Shown: one piece after another, positions 45,301-58,500 of the stretch
Layout of the letters: each line of letters starts with the position of its first letter
How positions within the stretch are numbered: position 1 is the first letter of the stretch
NCBI GenBank assembly: GCA_963682025.1
Contig: OY821517.1
Span: 98,021,946 to 98,085,945 of the forward strand
Reading direction: 5' to 3'
Length of the DNA: 64,000 bases
DNA from: Cordilura impudica
Taxonomy: Eukaryota; Arthropoda; Insecta; Diptera; Scathophagidae
Position numbers and translations under genes: made by a program
The notes under the pieces: generated by a model
Databases searched by the model: none
The model's input: the letters and a program-made list of their open reading frames with translations, nothing else
Told to the model about the DNA's origin: nothing

Positions 45301-46982
45301 ATTAACTGCCAGAACACAGCTGACAGACTCAAAATAAGCAGTAGTTTAAAACGAAATATATGGACGCTGTATATGGCCAAGTATGGTGCGATCATAATTA
45401 ATTTTTCTTTTAAAGAAATTCCTTTAAGTTACCTAACTTCAGCCATTTAGGTAAGACCTAACATCAAAGTAAGTGTGTTATATTTAGTAAAGTTGTTATT
45501 CTCATTACAAGGCTTCAATTGTACGAGTAAACAATATTTTTAAAGAATCAAATTAAAATTGAAATATTATACGCGTCAGCAATTGAAATATTATTACAAT
45601 TAAATTCCAGTCTCAAAAAAGTGTTCATAGTACCTACTCTTATTAAAGTTCTAAATGTGTCATTAAATCAAGAATATTAATTAAATTTATAATAAATATT
45701 ACGAACCTTAAAAATACATCTTTACTTTTAAATGGTTTTTTTTAATTGTTCTATAGGTTTTCAATGCTTTTTTTTTTGAATAACATTATTTATTGTTACA
45801 TTTTCGAGATGGGTTTTATTTGATTTTATACCTTCCTTCTACACAATTTTCTGTTAGTTGACATTAATAAGATGGTGTCTGGTTAAAATTGTTAAGTGTG
45901 TCTGTGTTAACGTAAAAATGTACGTGACCAATGTATCGTGTTGTTTGTGGAGTAACGTATAAATTTTAGTATATCTTCGTTTGTCCAAAATATTATCCGC
46001 TTTCGTATACTACTATGTAGTTAGGATTTTGTTAGGGTCTTGGTTTGTTTAGTTGTATTAAATTTTGATATGATTGATTGTTAGTAAATATCAATGATGC
46101 CACCTTTTTTCAAGCAAAAACCGCTAAGTAGTATCTGCAAAAGCTGTACATGAAAATGAAATGAAAATCGCTTAATTCGGTTAGTATTTTTTTTTTACTT
46201 TTAAGTGTACATCAATATAAATATATAAAAGACGTGACAATTTTTTTACAATTGTTCATTTTGAAGTAAAAACGATTAATTTTCTTCCTCCTGTTAAAGC
46301 CATAGTATTATTTTTATGTGAAATTTAGATTTTTTATGTTTATATTTTAAGTGAATTAATTTTAGTAGAAGTATTTTATGAAATTTATTGTTTTTTATTT
46401 TTGCACATTTCTTTCAAAAATTGATCTTACTTCTGTAAGACAGGTTATACAATTGTTTCGGTAAAAGGATAACCATCCCAATAAGAATCTAAGCAAAGGA
46501 TTATACTATTTAACCTTTTTCAATATAACAAACTAAATAACTAACCCATAAAAACCCAGTTTTTATTATACTCCTTTTCTTTTACTTAACAATTGTAAGT
46601 TCTACAATAAAAAATTATTTTTGCTATGCCTGAAGTGTCTGCTCATTTGGATCACGGGAAAGTGGTTAAAAACCGATCCAAATTTTTTTTTCGACAGACA
46701 AGCAGACACTACGAGTTAAAATAAAGGGAGTAATGATAAAAAGAAAACAACTTTTAATATGACTTTGTATATGAGCACACATTGCATACTACAACATCTA
46801 TAATATTAAGTCAACTATCAACCGATTTTGACAAAAAATATATCATTTACATGGTATTTTTGCCGATTTCTTGTGACATATTCTACACCTTCAATTACCA
46901 ACCGATTTTGACAAAAAATATACCATGTTCACCATATTTACAGATGTGCACTATCTGGTAAATTTTTTGTGGTAAAATTTAT
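45301..46982. other. No gene; two small repeats
   Basis: AT-rich. A short inverted repeat AGTGTCTGCT (about 46629) / AGCAGACACT (about 46701) could form a long hairpin or be a tiny foldback element. A 24-base phrase including CAACCGATTTTGACAAAAAA recurs at about 46818 and 46901. Confidence 0.5.
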
Positions 46983-47225
46983 TTAAAGTTGCTACTAACA
47001 CATACATAAAACACATATTTTAGCTTCAAAGAAATAACTATACAATACTGTGTGTGTGTTTATTAAATTTACGTTGAATTGTGAATTTTGTAAAATTGAT
47101 TAGCATACCTTTAGGCTCTTATAAAATTATTTATGAACAAACAATTAAAATATCATAGATCTTGCACTCGCATTTCGAGTGGTGGGCTCAGCTTGTTTAA
47201 GACAAATATATTATATTGCTATAAA
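46983..47225 (+). repeat. Dispersed repeat H, copy 3
   Basis: GTTGCTACTAACACATACAT on the left, TTTTAGCTTCAAAGAAATAA, ACTATACAATACTGTGTGTG and GGCTCTTATAAAAT inside, and TGCACTCGCATTTCGAGTGG-TGGGCTCAGCTTG on the right. The middle matches the target site of the I element. Confidence 0.8.
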
Positions 47226-47880
47226 TTATACACTGGTTTAGATATATAATTCGATTATTGTTTAATATGTATTTAATAATCACACTCATGAAACTTTCTT
47301 ATTCGTCGTTTCAAGATACTTAACCCGAGACACATAAAAAAATACTCCAAATATTTTGTATGGGGATATGAAATAGTACATAAAAAATTTAAATAATTTA
47401 TTTTTCTGAACAAAACAGAACATTGGTAATCAAAAATCCTTCGCTGACAACAAGTGCATTAAAATTATGATAAAACTTTCACTTTGATTTCAATCGTCGT
47501 TGCGATGGGTTATTTTTATTGAAAGTAACATGAAAAAAATAAAATACACTTTTACTGTAGTTATTTTTTTTTTTTTTGCCATTTTACTAAACATAAAGTC
47601 ACTATAAGAATGAATGGTTACGTATACGAAAGAAAGGCATGAAGTCAGTATAAATTGTATAAAATGGCACAAGAATAATAAAGCTTATACTTCTTAGGGA
47701 TCAATAACAGTATTTTGGAATCATCGTTCTTGGCCGTCTAGCAGACAAGCATGTGTGTCATGCATAAAGTTTATATTTGGCCAATATAAGTGTGAAGATT
47801 GTCATATGGTCTAAGAACAACGTCTTGCAACTCGCTTAGATTAATTGATACATACATACTACATAAATACTAGTTTTAAA
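47226..47880. other. No recognisable gene
   Basis: AT-rich spacer before the RT element. No supported feature. Confidence 0.5.
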
Positions 47881-47884
47881 TTAA

Positions 47885-49935
47885 AACCATGGTTTAATTG
47901 TAATATTAAATCTGCAATTGCTTACAGAGATAGGGCTTATAGTCGTTGGAAACGTTTCAAAACTGATTCACTACATGAATAATATTGTAACGCACGCAGA
48001 GAAGTAAACCGAGCTATTAAGAGTGCTAAATCAACATACTATTCATCTGTCTTCAACTCTGCAATTGGTTCCAAAAAAACATGGAAAAATATACGTGACA
48101 TTGGTATTGGAAAACCAAGGATAATAGATACAACGGAAATAGATGTAGAATTACTTAATGAAACTTTTACACGACTGCCTACAGTACCTTTGAATAGTAA
48201 TTTTTTTAATCAACCTAGCACTGAGCAAGATGATGTATCAAGGAGTTGCCTAGCTGTTAAGTCAAATGCTATAGGATTTGATAATATTCACCCAAAGTTT
48301 TAAAAAGCTATTCTTCCTGTGCTGTTACCATATATCACATTCATATTCAACAATATCATAATTAAAAGCACTTTTCCTGCTAACTGGAAGTATGCTAAAA
48401 TAATCCCTACACCAAAATCCAGTAATGAGTACCGACCTATTTCTATATTACCATTTCTATCAAAAGTATTTGAGAAGCTACTACATAAGCAAATGTACGA
48501 TTACATAAATAGCTTACTTACAAGCAGACAGTCAGGTTTTCGGCCTAAGCATAGTTGCGTAACTGCGCTTATTGATGTCACGGAGGAAATACGGAGTAAT
48601 ATTGATGCTGGTTTCATGTCATTTCTTGTTTTATTAGATCACTCTAAGGCATTTAACATGGTTGATCATGGAATTCTTTGTATGAAACTACAAACTTTGT
48701 TTAAATTTTCTTTGTCGTCCACTCGATTAATTGCGTCCTACTTATTGGATCGTAAACAGTCAGTCTTTGCTAATAAAAAAATATCACGACCACTGCCAAT
48801 ATCGAAAGGTGTTCCTCAAGGATCAATCCTTGGTCCTCTTCTTTTTACAATATACGTCAACGATTTACCAGAGCAACTAATGTACAGCAGCGTTCATATC
48901 TGTGCTGATGATGTTCAATTATATATATGTAATAACAACAAAAATATTGATGATTGCTTAAGTAAACTAAATGAGGATTTACACCGTGTTTTTATGTGGG
49001 CTTCATCCAATGTCCTTTGCTTGAATCCCAGCAAATCTAAGTGTCTGGTGATTAATCCAAAATCCAAGAAATCAACTTTTAAACCAGAAGTTATACTAAA
49101 CAATCAAGCAATTGAGATTGTAAGAACTACAAAGAATCTTGGTATAATTTTTAATAATAATCTTACATGGACTGATCACATAAACACAGCTGCTGGAAAA
49201 ACATATGCAATGCTACGAATTCTGTGGAAAACACAATACTTTACACCGGTTAAGATTTGGTTAATACTTGCAAAAACATATATAATGCCAACTTTGTTAT
49301 ACGGATGTGAAGTTTTTTCGAGCTGTGATTATACGAGTTACAATAAATTGGAGAAAGCTTATAACGCCATACTAAGGTATGTTTACGGCCTGAAGAAGTA
49401 TGATCATATTACACCAGTTTCAAAAAAAATGTATGGAGTTAGTTTCAGTGATTTACTAAAAATACGTACCTTGACTTTATTACATAAAATTGTATATACC
49501 CGTGACCCTTCTTATCTTTTTAATAGAATATCGTTCACTCGATCTCGCAGAACAAATGATTTAATATCAATTAGACATCGAACACAAACATCTGAATGGC
49601 AGTTTTTTATTAATTCAATTCGTCTTTGGAACTTGCTACCTTCAAACATTCAGTTCATAAGCAACGTAATGCAATTTAAAATGGCCCTCTTTAATTTCTA
49701 TAATTAATTGGTTTTCTATTTTAAATCGCTTTTAAATAACTAATATTTACATTAAACTTTTTTATTATTATTTTATTTTGTTATTATATTTTTTATTATT
49801 TTTAATTGTTATTATACACAATGTTAAATTTCCTTACTACTATGTACCTAGTACTAATCCTGTACTGTAATTATAAGATTTTATGTCTTGTTGTATGGGA
49901 ATTCGAAATAAATAAATAATAATAATAATAAAAAA
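47885..49935 (+). pseudogene. Non-LTR retrotransposon, 5'-truncated, with 462-codon RT frame
   Basis: Linker sequence IAYRDRAYSRWKRFKTDSLH, ARREVNRAIKSAKSTYYSSV and WKNIRDIGIGKPRI precedes the RT, with in-frame stops near 47980 and at 48301-48303. From 48319 to 49707 the frame is unbroken: EYRPISILPFLSKVFEKLL, RQSGFRPKHSC, FLVLLDHSKAFNMVDHGIL (Asp at residue 107), GVPQGSILGPLLFTIYVNDL (166-185) and ICADDVQLY (ADD at 196-198), then the thumb and a complete C-terminus WNLLPSNIQFISNVMQF. In this group the box is normally FADD. The 3' end is an AATAAATAATAATAATAATA tail (about 49905-49930). The endonuclease is lost, so this is a typical dead-on-arrival 5'-truncated insert in the jockey/CR1 group, relatively young by its long open frame. 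Confidence 0.87.
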
Positions 49936-50056
49936 AATACATTTATTAACGTGACTTCCTAATAATTTGAAATGATGTGTTAGTTAAGGAATTTTCCGTT
50001 TCAAATTCGAAAAATGCAAAGCAGACTGTACTCTAAATATTAAACGCTTTGAATCC

Positions 50057-50368
50057 TATACTACCATATACCACGGAGTATAAGGGGTTTGTGCTGATGT
50101 TTGTAACTAGCAAAAATATTTTAGTATACGGATCGACTCAGAATCAATTTTTGCATTGATTAAGCGATTTCCGTTAGTCTGTCTGTCTGTCCGTCCTTTC
50201 GTCTATCTGTGTATCCTCATAAACCTTGTAATCAAACTATAGATCACAAATATAAATCGGCCATAGAACGAACACTATTTAAATTGGTTAAAATTGGTGC
50301 ATGGTCAGACCTAAAAATAACTCCCATCAGACCGATAAAAATTGTCGTAAGATCCAGGTTATCATACA
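50057..50368 (+). repeat. Palindrome-ended repeat P, copy 4 (left part only)
   Basis: CTACCATATACCACGGAGTA, TAGCAAAAATATTTTAGTAT, a TCTGTCTGTCCGTCC run and AACCTTGTAATCAAACTA match the left half of P. Similarity stops at about 50368, where the mariner remnant begins. Confidence 0.75.
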
Positions 50369-50370
50369 GG

Positions 50371-50880
50371 GTGGTCACTCTATTATTTGCAATTCGAACT
50401 AGTAGTTATTTTGAGTAGGTCAACACTAATGTCAACTGTGTTATGACTAAAATAACAGAACAACGAGAACAACCATGCTCATACTCGTGTACAATTTTTA
50501 CAAACGAAAACATTGCTGTTGTTGACCAGAATGTGCAATAACAACCAAGAATTTCAATTCGCTATCGTTCTCAGAAATTGAACACATTTCGGTATGATGC
50601 TATACAAAATTCAATTAGTGTGGGAGCTGATGCCGTATGACCATTCGCAACGTTTTCGGTTCTCTAGTTGGGCTACGGAATGCTTCGAAGAAGATGACGA
50701 AGTTCATCCCGATGGTTACGTCAATAAACAAAATGGATGAATCCGGTGTACAGAAAATTCACACATGACTGCTGAAAAGCCAATGCACGCTGAACGATTC
50801 ACTGCTGGTGCTCACTGGTGTGGTTTTTGGGCCGGAGCACAGTGGAATGAATCGCCGCTGTTCCATTCAAATTTCTTTAT
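50371..50880 (+). pseudogene. Mariner/maT-like transposase remnant
   Basis: Fragments MLYKIQLVWELMPYDHSQRF, RFSSWATECFEEDDEVHPDG and YVNKQNG, then a stop, then CTENSHMTAEKPMHAERFTA and WCGFWAG correspond to the transposase from before the first catalytic block to just after it. The SDEAHF block itself is deleted, because EDD runs directly into the GYVNKQ motif. The C-terminal half is absent. Confidence 0.72.
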
Positions 50881-52228
50881 ACCTCACATAGTTCAACTGT
50901 TTGAGCTGGGTTTATTAGCTGGGTCATTTAGTTCGTCTTGAATTTTCCCATTGAGACTTTTGATTTCAGCTCACATTTTTCTGGAATTTGTTTCCAAAAC
51001 CTGGTTTTTACGAAAAAAAAATTATTGTTGGCGCAAATGTGACCCTAGGGAGCGCAAGAATGGTTTTTTTTTCGAAAAATTTTCATCTAAGAATCTTCGT
51101 TGCAATAAATACTAAAAACCTGTCTGCGTCAAACTGCAGAGAAATTTTTTTTTTCATTTTAAGTTTTTCAGAATTTTTGCATACATATAAAAATTTTTTT
51201 TTTTTAATTTCAAAAAATGTGCCCAAAAATTCTGAAAAAATTTGTGAGTATTCCGCAAAGGATTCTGAATACTTTTTATTCAACAAAATTTCTTTCAAAA
51301 GTGCGTACTTTTCCAGTAAAAACATAATTTCTCCGCCAAAAGTTTTGGAATCTTATGGCCGTTTTTGGGAAAAATAATAATGTCAAAATTTTCCACGCAG
51401 TTTAAAGCAAACAGTTTTTTAGTATCTATCGCAATGAAGATCCTCAGCTGAAAATTTTTCAAAAAAAAAAAAAAAATCTTTTTGTAATGGCTGTAGTGTT
51501 GCAATTTAGGCAACATGAGTTTCTTTTTTGAATTCAAATTTGATTGGCCTACAGTATTTCGTAGAAGATGGTGTCTCATTTTTACAAATATCCTTTGTTT
51601 GCGTTGTACTAGTCTCTGAATATTCCAAATTCTTTTTTGTATGGTATTGTCCGGCAGAAACATCACATCCCCATTTTCAAAAAGAATTAACTTTGTGTTT
51701 CCACTGACATTCTAACTTAGAAATATATAAAAAAGGTGTCGTATTTTGTAAGCAGATATCATAACTGGTAATAGAACAAATAGTGATAATTATAATAAGC
51801 TATAAAATACCCAAAGCACAAATTTAGCACACCATTGTATTGTTATAGGACAGTTTAAGTTACCGTAATATGCATTATTTTTTTTTTTAATAATTTCATT
51901 AAAATTAAAAAGGTGTTTTACCGGCGGGTCGTGGCGGGTGCAAAAGTACATATAGGGTTAAAGAGAATACTTTCAAAAGTACATATAGGGTTAAAGAGAA
52001 TACTTTCACCTTTCTCGAGGTGATATGCGTTCCACTAAAGTTGAAATCTGACAAAAATATAGTAGTTCAATAAATATTTCATAACACTCCTAATATTAAA
52101 CGGTAGGGCTGTGAACACCTGTAACAACTAAAGACTGTAATCCTACCAACCTTGTAAAAAGCAGGTCATTATCGATGAGAACTTGCGAGTATTAACCATT
52201 TATTATTGATAAAAAAAAAACAAAAAAA
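50881..52228. other. No recognisable gene; one tandem duplication
   Basis: A pair of overlapping open frames (about 50990-51670) is Phe/Lys/Ser-rich and driven by AT content. A 33-base unit starting AAAAGTACATATAGGGTTAA is exactly duplicated at 51942-52007. Confidence 0.55.
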
Positions 52229-52963
52229 CAAGTAAGAAAATTATAGTCGGTCTATGCCGACTATACGATAACATATACCGTGGTTTAGAGACCCTATCTC
52301 TTCGGCCAACTAATTCGATATAGAAAATAAGCATATACCAAATTTGAGTGGCTTATTAATTTTGTTTGTCTGCAGATATGAAAAAGTTCATATCGGATAT
52401 ATTTATTTGGGAACTAGGTCGAAATTGGTTTGGTCCAATCCTGACCAGATTTGCTAAAGTCATTTATATATCGAAAAAATATATACAAACCTAATTTGAG
52501 GAAAATCTGTGCAATAAAAATGTTTTTTGATCAATTTAATTGAAGATCAGGAAGCATCTCTATATGGGGCCTATGACTAAGAATTGTCCTATAGGGATTA
52601 TTTTTTGACTACTGATTAGTGGATACAATAAACACATACAAAACCCAATTTGACTAAGACCTATGTGATAGTTTGCATCTTATGGTAATTTATGTCGATT
52701 TCATGTGTGTCATTTGTATGGGGACTAGGTCTGAACACGGACCGAAGTTCACCAATTTTAACAGTATTTATCCTATATCCAGTAGAAGCTCGTATACCAA
52801 ATTTCGTCAAAATATATTCGTATTTCCGACCTGTAGTTTGATTACAAGGTTTACATGGACACACAGACGGACAGACGGACGGACATCGCTAAATCGACTC
52901 AGAAAGTGATTCTGACTCGATCAGTATAATAAAAGATGGGTCCATGTCAAATATTTTTAATCA
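52229..52963 (-). repeat. Palindrome-ended repeat P, copy 5
   Basis: Begins CAAGTAAGAAAATTATAGTC and proceeds through GATATGAAAAAGTTCATATC and GACTAGGTCTGAACACGGAC to the GGACGGACATCG run. It ends at about 52963 without the terminal TATACCC hairpin, so it is truncated on that side. Confidence 0.88.
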
Positions 52964-54143
52964 CCTTTTTCAGAAATTAAAAAAAAAAAACAGTTTAGTT
53001 TGACAGCTTGCCGCGCCCACATTTGGTAATAGTTTAACCATATTTTTTGGCTACCTCAATTTGGATATATTAGCTATAAAATGGCGTTAAAAGTTTAAAA
53101 AGCAGTGACAAAAAAATTTGACTTTTGGCCAAAGAAATCAAAATTTCAGCCACAGTACGACGTACTTCTGTAATATTTTGTTTTTTCTTCCTCTTTACAG
53201 AAATGGTTGCAAAAGAACGTTCCAGGACATAATAATCAGTAATTTTTGTCATTTTCAAGTCTTTTGAAACTGTTTGATTTGCATTTGCTTTCCTTTTGGC
53301 AACGAATAATTTTCTTCGTTCGAATTCACTCCACTTAACTGGAAAACAATCATTAAAAATCAGTTAAAATGTAAACAAAGCACAATTTTTAGGTTACTGA
53401 ATATTATGCTTAACTAATTTCCAGCTGTTTGGTAGTCTACTTTGATTAGAAATGATGTGCGTAAGTATGCAATTTTCATATAGATTTTGGTCTATATACT
53501 AGAATAGGTTTACAAACTCGCATAGGTAAAAAATCTAAATTTGAAGAACGAGAATTTTTTATTATTACTTTCTGAAATATTTCAAAAAACTCTGAACCAA
53601 TTTTTAAATTCGATGATAGCTCGCACATGAAAATCGAAATATCTATCCGAGTTGGTATTATGACTGCAAAGGTAATGAAAAAGTGTGTATTTAATCATTA
53701 CCATTTCGTGGGGTGGTGAAGAGGCGAGGGGTATATAGTTTGGGAAAAAGGCATTAAGGGAAGAAAATCATGGTAGGGATTTCACAAGGCCTACTTCAGT
53801 GAAACAATTCCCATTAATTATAGCTAGTTTTAGTCACGCGCGGACATTTAGTACTGCTATACGAAAGTGTTTTACACAGAAAATGTATAACTGCTATAAC
53901 TGTGATATTTTTTTTTAATGGAAATAGAATGCTTACAAACCTTTTACTAACTATTTGTAGAGTACTTTTTTGTCAGTTGCTATTTCTAGACCACCTGCGC
54001 TATTCTTATTTTTCAATAGTTATTTATCAAATACTCCATATTTATCTCTTATGTAATTAATTATAAGTAACATTAGAAGTATTTTAAGCTATAGTAATTA
54101 ATTGTATTCAGTTTTTAAGGTTTGAAGACTCTCTATTCATATT
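52964..54143. other. No recognisable gene
   Basis: AT-rich spacer with no domain signal. A GCCGCGCCCACATTTGGTA phrase near 53010 recalls Helitron-type repeats but is isolated. Confidence 0.45.
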
Positions 54144-54742
54144 TTAATACCCTACGCCACTATGTAGTGGTGAGGGTGTAGTGAGTTTGTGCTAACGTTG
54201 GTAACTTCAAGAAATATTTGTTGTACCGATCGACTCAGAATAACTTTCTGAATCGATTTACTGATGTCCGTTCATCCGTCGTTGTTGAAATTGGTGAAAA
54301 TTGGTCCATGTTCAGACCTAGCCCCATATAAACAACCTCTATGAGATCTACTAAAATTAATGTAAGATCCAGATTATCATAAATATATCGAGATTTATTG
54401 CACACACAAGTAAGTAGTTCAAGAATGAACCCAGTAAGACCATTTTGAGTCGTAGTTCAAATCTATTAAAAAAAAAAATTACATAGATCTTTCTCCAGTT
54501 TTGTGTTGAGTAAAGCAAATGACTACTAAATATGACATTGATCGGCCATGATTCGAAAATAGAATCCGATATGAAGTATTGCTATCTCCAGGTCACAAAT
54601 TAATAATAATGCCACTATAACTTGGTCTCTTCTTATTGTCTATATCCAATTATGAAACCATCTTACTTGAATACCATTTCTCGAAACTCATGGTATGTGG
54701 TATCCTATAGTCAGCCTAAATCGACTATAATTTTCTTACTTG
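54144..54742 (+). repeat. Palindrome-ended repeat P, copy 6 (internal deletions)
   Basis: Starts TTAATACCCTACGCCACTAT and ends CGACTATAATTTTCTTACTT; both ends are recognisable but the TCCG run and adjacent segment are shortened. More diverged than copies 3 and 7. Confidence 0.8.
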
Positions 54743-55380
54743 TTCGTACTCATGTATTACTTCTTGGAGATTATTCTATGGATTTATTTCGGAAATATAA
54801 GTGAAAATATAATTATTAAATGATACAATACAACTGACCCTACCCTATTACGTTTATGCTAGACAAGCATAACTAACTATAAGAAACATTTGTAAATAAA
54901 CGAAAATAATGATTGTAATCTTAATACTTTTTATGTTGTATTGTTTTTGGCCATTTGTGTTTGTATTTATTTTATAAGCTATATGGACAATTAGAGGGTA
55001 TTTTGTTTATATTTTTTTTTTGTACAAGTAAAATGTTTATAAACGAATTAATGATAAAATTAACACCATTGTAATTAAGAGCGTGGTAAATTGCAAGAAA
55101 ATACAAATTTATTCTGAATAAAGGAAATAAGTAATATCGTTTTTCAAATAAGAAAGCTTAAAGAAGTTTAATAAAAGAATTCAAGCAGTAGAGGTTTCCA
55201 CAAAAAACATAATTTATAACAAAAAAAAAAAAAAAGAAAATAAAATAAAATTTTGTGGTTTATAAGCCGCAAATTCCAAATTGTTTTGGTAAATAGAGGT
55301 TTCTAGTACTTAAGTCATTAAAACATTAAATTTCGTATGGTAACGGTTGATGGTGATGCGCTACTTCATCACTACCACGT
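54743..55380. other. No recognisable gene
   Basis: AT-rich spacer. Its right edge (AAAACACATACTAAAGCTTC) is the left part of repeat H that was split by the I element. Confidence 0.5.
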
Positions 55381-55433
55381 TTATTTAATTTAAAATTTAA
55401 AATTTTTCTTAATTCGCTTTAAAACACATACTA

Positions 55434-55445
55434 AAGCTTCAAATA
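55434..55445. repeat. Target-site duplication, I element 3' side
   Basis: AAGCTTCAAATA, identical to 61081-61092 at all 12 positions. The next base differs on both sides, so the duplication is exactly 12 bp. Confidence 0.9.
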
Positions 55446-55475
55446 TTATTATTATTATTATTATTTATTTATTAA
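55446..55475 (-). repeat. TAA-repeat tail of the I element
   Basis: On the minus strand the 3' terminus is TTAATAAATAAATAATAATA and continuing TAA units up to the target duplication. I-clade elements end in TAA repeats rather than poly(A). Confidence 0.9.
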
Positions 55476-55579
55476 CCCATAATTGAAATTATAAGCTAAT
55501 TTAACTAAGAGCAATAGCAACGTAGGCCTTCAGCTCAATATAAATATTACAAAAAGTTTACTTAACTTAGGGAATTGTG

Positions 55580-58500
55580 TTATATTTTGTTATAAAGGTT
55601 GCATAGTTTAAGAAATTTAATCATTAATGATATGTTATCGGGAGAGGGTGTGGATAGTGGATGTAGAGGACTAGTATTTTTAAATGTTACTCTTCGGGCG
55701 TTTTCAGTTTTAGTGCATTGGCAAAGAAAGTGTGATGGTGTAGTTGGTAATGAAATATTGCAGTTACAAAAGGGTGTAATATTTGGATTGTATAGTGCTC
55801 CATGTGTTACTCTGGTATGGCCTAGTCGAAGCCTTTCGAATATGATGAAGTCAAGTCTTTTAGCATGTGTTTGATTGCCAGTCATGACGTCATAAATATT
55901 TTTTTTATAATGATTGATGTTTTTGTACCAGGTTGATGATGAACTGAAAGAATGGTCTCTGTCAATATTATCAAAGTGTTTGTCAATTAGATTATCAATG
56001 TCTTTACGATTATAGTTTTGTGTCGTAAGTAAAGGGCGTTTTGCTGAATATTTCGCCTCGGAATCTGCATATTCATTTCCTTTTATGTTGCAGTGGCCAG
56101 GAACCCAGATTAATGTTATGTCCGGGAACCTTTTTATTAAAATGTTCCTAATGTTAGAAGGGTAAAACTCAGAGTTTGATATATTTGCGATGGATGCTAA
56201 AGAAGAAAGGGAATCTGTACAGATAGAAAATTTTCCTTTTTTGTTGTAAACGTATAACAATGCTTCGTGAATGGCTATCAACTCTGCAGTAAATATTGAA
56301 CTGTGGGTGGGAAGGATTGCTGTTTTAATTGTTTCAGTTTCAGTAGTTATACTGTACGTTATCGATATATCGGTTTTAGAACCGTCAGTGAAAATAAACT
56401 TAGAGTCACAAAGTTTACTTTTGATCGAAGCAAATAAGATTTTGTATTGGGAATGATCTGTATTGGCTTTAGCAAATTCATGTAGGGATGTATCTATGCT
56501 GCCTGTATTTAGTAACCAGGGAGGAAATTTCTTGACTTTGTTGCTATTAATGAATGATGGTAGTTCTAGTTTTCTACAGTTTTGAATTGTTCTATATATA
56601 GTTGAAGGTATTCTAGGTATCTTTTTTGACAGTTTTGTTTTTTTAACTATTTGAGTCAGAGGGGTGTTACTGTTGTACAGTAGTGTACGAAACAATTTAG
56701 AGGTTAGTATTTGATTTTGTGCATTTAAAGATCTTATGTTAGCCTCAAAATACATATTTTTTATTGGGGTTGAGCGCAGGGCGCCCAGCGATAATCTTAT
56801 CGCCGCATTAATTATGGAATTAATTTTCCTCAGAACCGAGTAGGGGGCTGAACCGTAAATTGGCAGACAGTAGTTGACTTTTGATAAAATTAAAACTTTT
56901 ACAACAGAAATTAAAGATTTAGTGTTGCAGTTAAATTTATGGGTAGCGAGACATTTAATAATATTTAATCTTTTCGTCAATGATGATGTTAAATAGTCAA
57001 TGTGGTCATTCCATCTATAGTGTTTATTTATTAATATTCCAAGAATCCTTAAAGTTTCAACCTCAGTTATAGCAAAGTTGGATGAGGCTATATCACAATG
57101 ACAGTTTTTGAGTCTGCAAATATGAATATATTTGCACTTTGACGTAGAAAGTGTAGCGCCGGAATAATCACACCAACGATTGATGTCGTTAAATAAATTA
57201 TTGAGGTTTAACACAGGATTTTTTTCTCTGGAAGACGGTATTATCAAGTTAAAGTCATCTGCGTAGGCACAAAAACCAATTTCCTTATGTAGCGATATTA
57301 GAGAGCATAATTTGTTGTAGGCTATAATGAAAAGAATTACTGACAGGGGTGATCCCTGTGGAATACCATTGTATAAAGGATAGGGTGTAGAATAATTGTT
57401 ATTTATTTGAACTGTAATTTTTCTGTTTTTCATAAAATTTGTAACATATTTTATTATTTTGGGGCCAACTCTCCATTCTGTTAGTTGATCTATTATTGAA
57501 TGGATACCTACTTTGTCAAAAGCTCGCTCAAAGTCGAGAGATATAATAGTTGTGTGCTTACGAACTGAGAGACTATGGGCAATTTGATAGTCGACATAGA
57601 GTAGACTATCAATTGTTGAGCTCCCCTTTTTAAAGCCAAATTGGCGATTATTTAAAAGTTTGTTAGAAGTAACAAACCACCATAACCTGTTGGCAATAAT
57701 TTTATCCAAAACTTTGGAGAGACAGGGGTTTAAGGAGATAGGGCGATATGATTTGATCAGTGATTTGTTGTTTTTTGGTTTTAAAATGGGTATGACTATG
57801 CTGTTCTTGAATTGTTGTGGGATATAGTTGGAGAAAATAGAATTATATAGTTTAAGAATTCTTACTTTCAGTTGATATGGTAGCTTTTTTAACATTGGGT
57901 AAGATATTCTGTCAAGTCCTGGGGTTTTACCTTTCAGCCTGTTAAGAGTAGAAGAAAGCTCGATGTAGTTTATATCGTCTTCAATTGTAATTGCTTGATT
58001 ACATGGAACAAATATTGGCAGATTAGAAGCCGCGTGTTGTTTATTTGATTGAAATATTGTTGAAAAATTTGCATCAGATGAGTTAGTTGACCAGTATCTA
58101 CCGAATTCTTGACCCATTTTAATTTTATTTGTAATGATTTCGTCCGGGTTATCTAGGGAAGATATGCAGTGGATAGTTTCCCTACATTTGTATCCAGTGA
58201 AATTTCTGATATTGGCCCATACTTTTTCTATGGGTGTGCTGGGGTTAATTGTGGATGTAAATGAGGTAGCAGATGCTCTTTTTGCTATTTTAATTTCTCT
58301 TTTATAAATTGAGTTTGATTTTTTGTAGTTAAGCATGTTTGTTTGAGTCATATTTCTTTTAAAGGTATGCCAGAGGTTATTTTTTAGTGATTTGAGCTCT
58401 TCTAACTTATTATTCCACCAGGGAACTTGTTTGGTTGATGTGTTGTTTACATGGGGAATAGATACGTTAGCAGCTTGGTGTATTATTTTGCAAATATTTG

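Noticed and set aside
46629..46710. 10-bp inverted repeat as a possible CRISPR-like or tRNA-like hairpin
   Set aside because: A single hairpin with no array and no tRNA boxes; CRISPR is not expected in an insect nuclear genome. At most a tiny foldback.
50988..51666. Opposed open frames of 129 and 123 codons
   Set aside because: Phe/Lys/Ser-biased, mutually antisense and without any motif; attributable to poly-A/T content.
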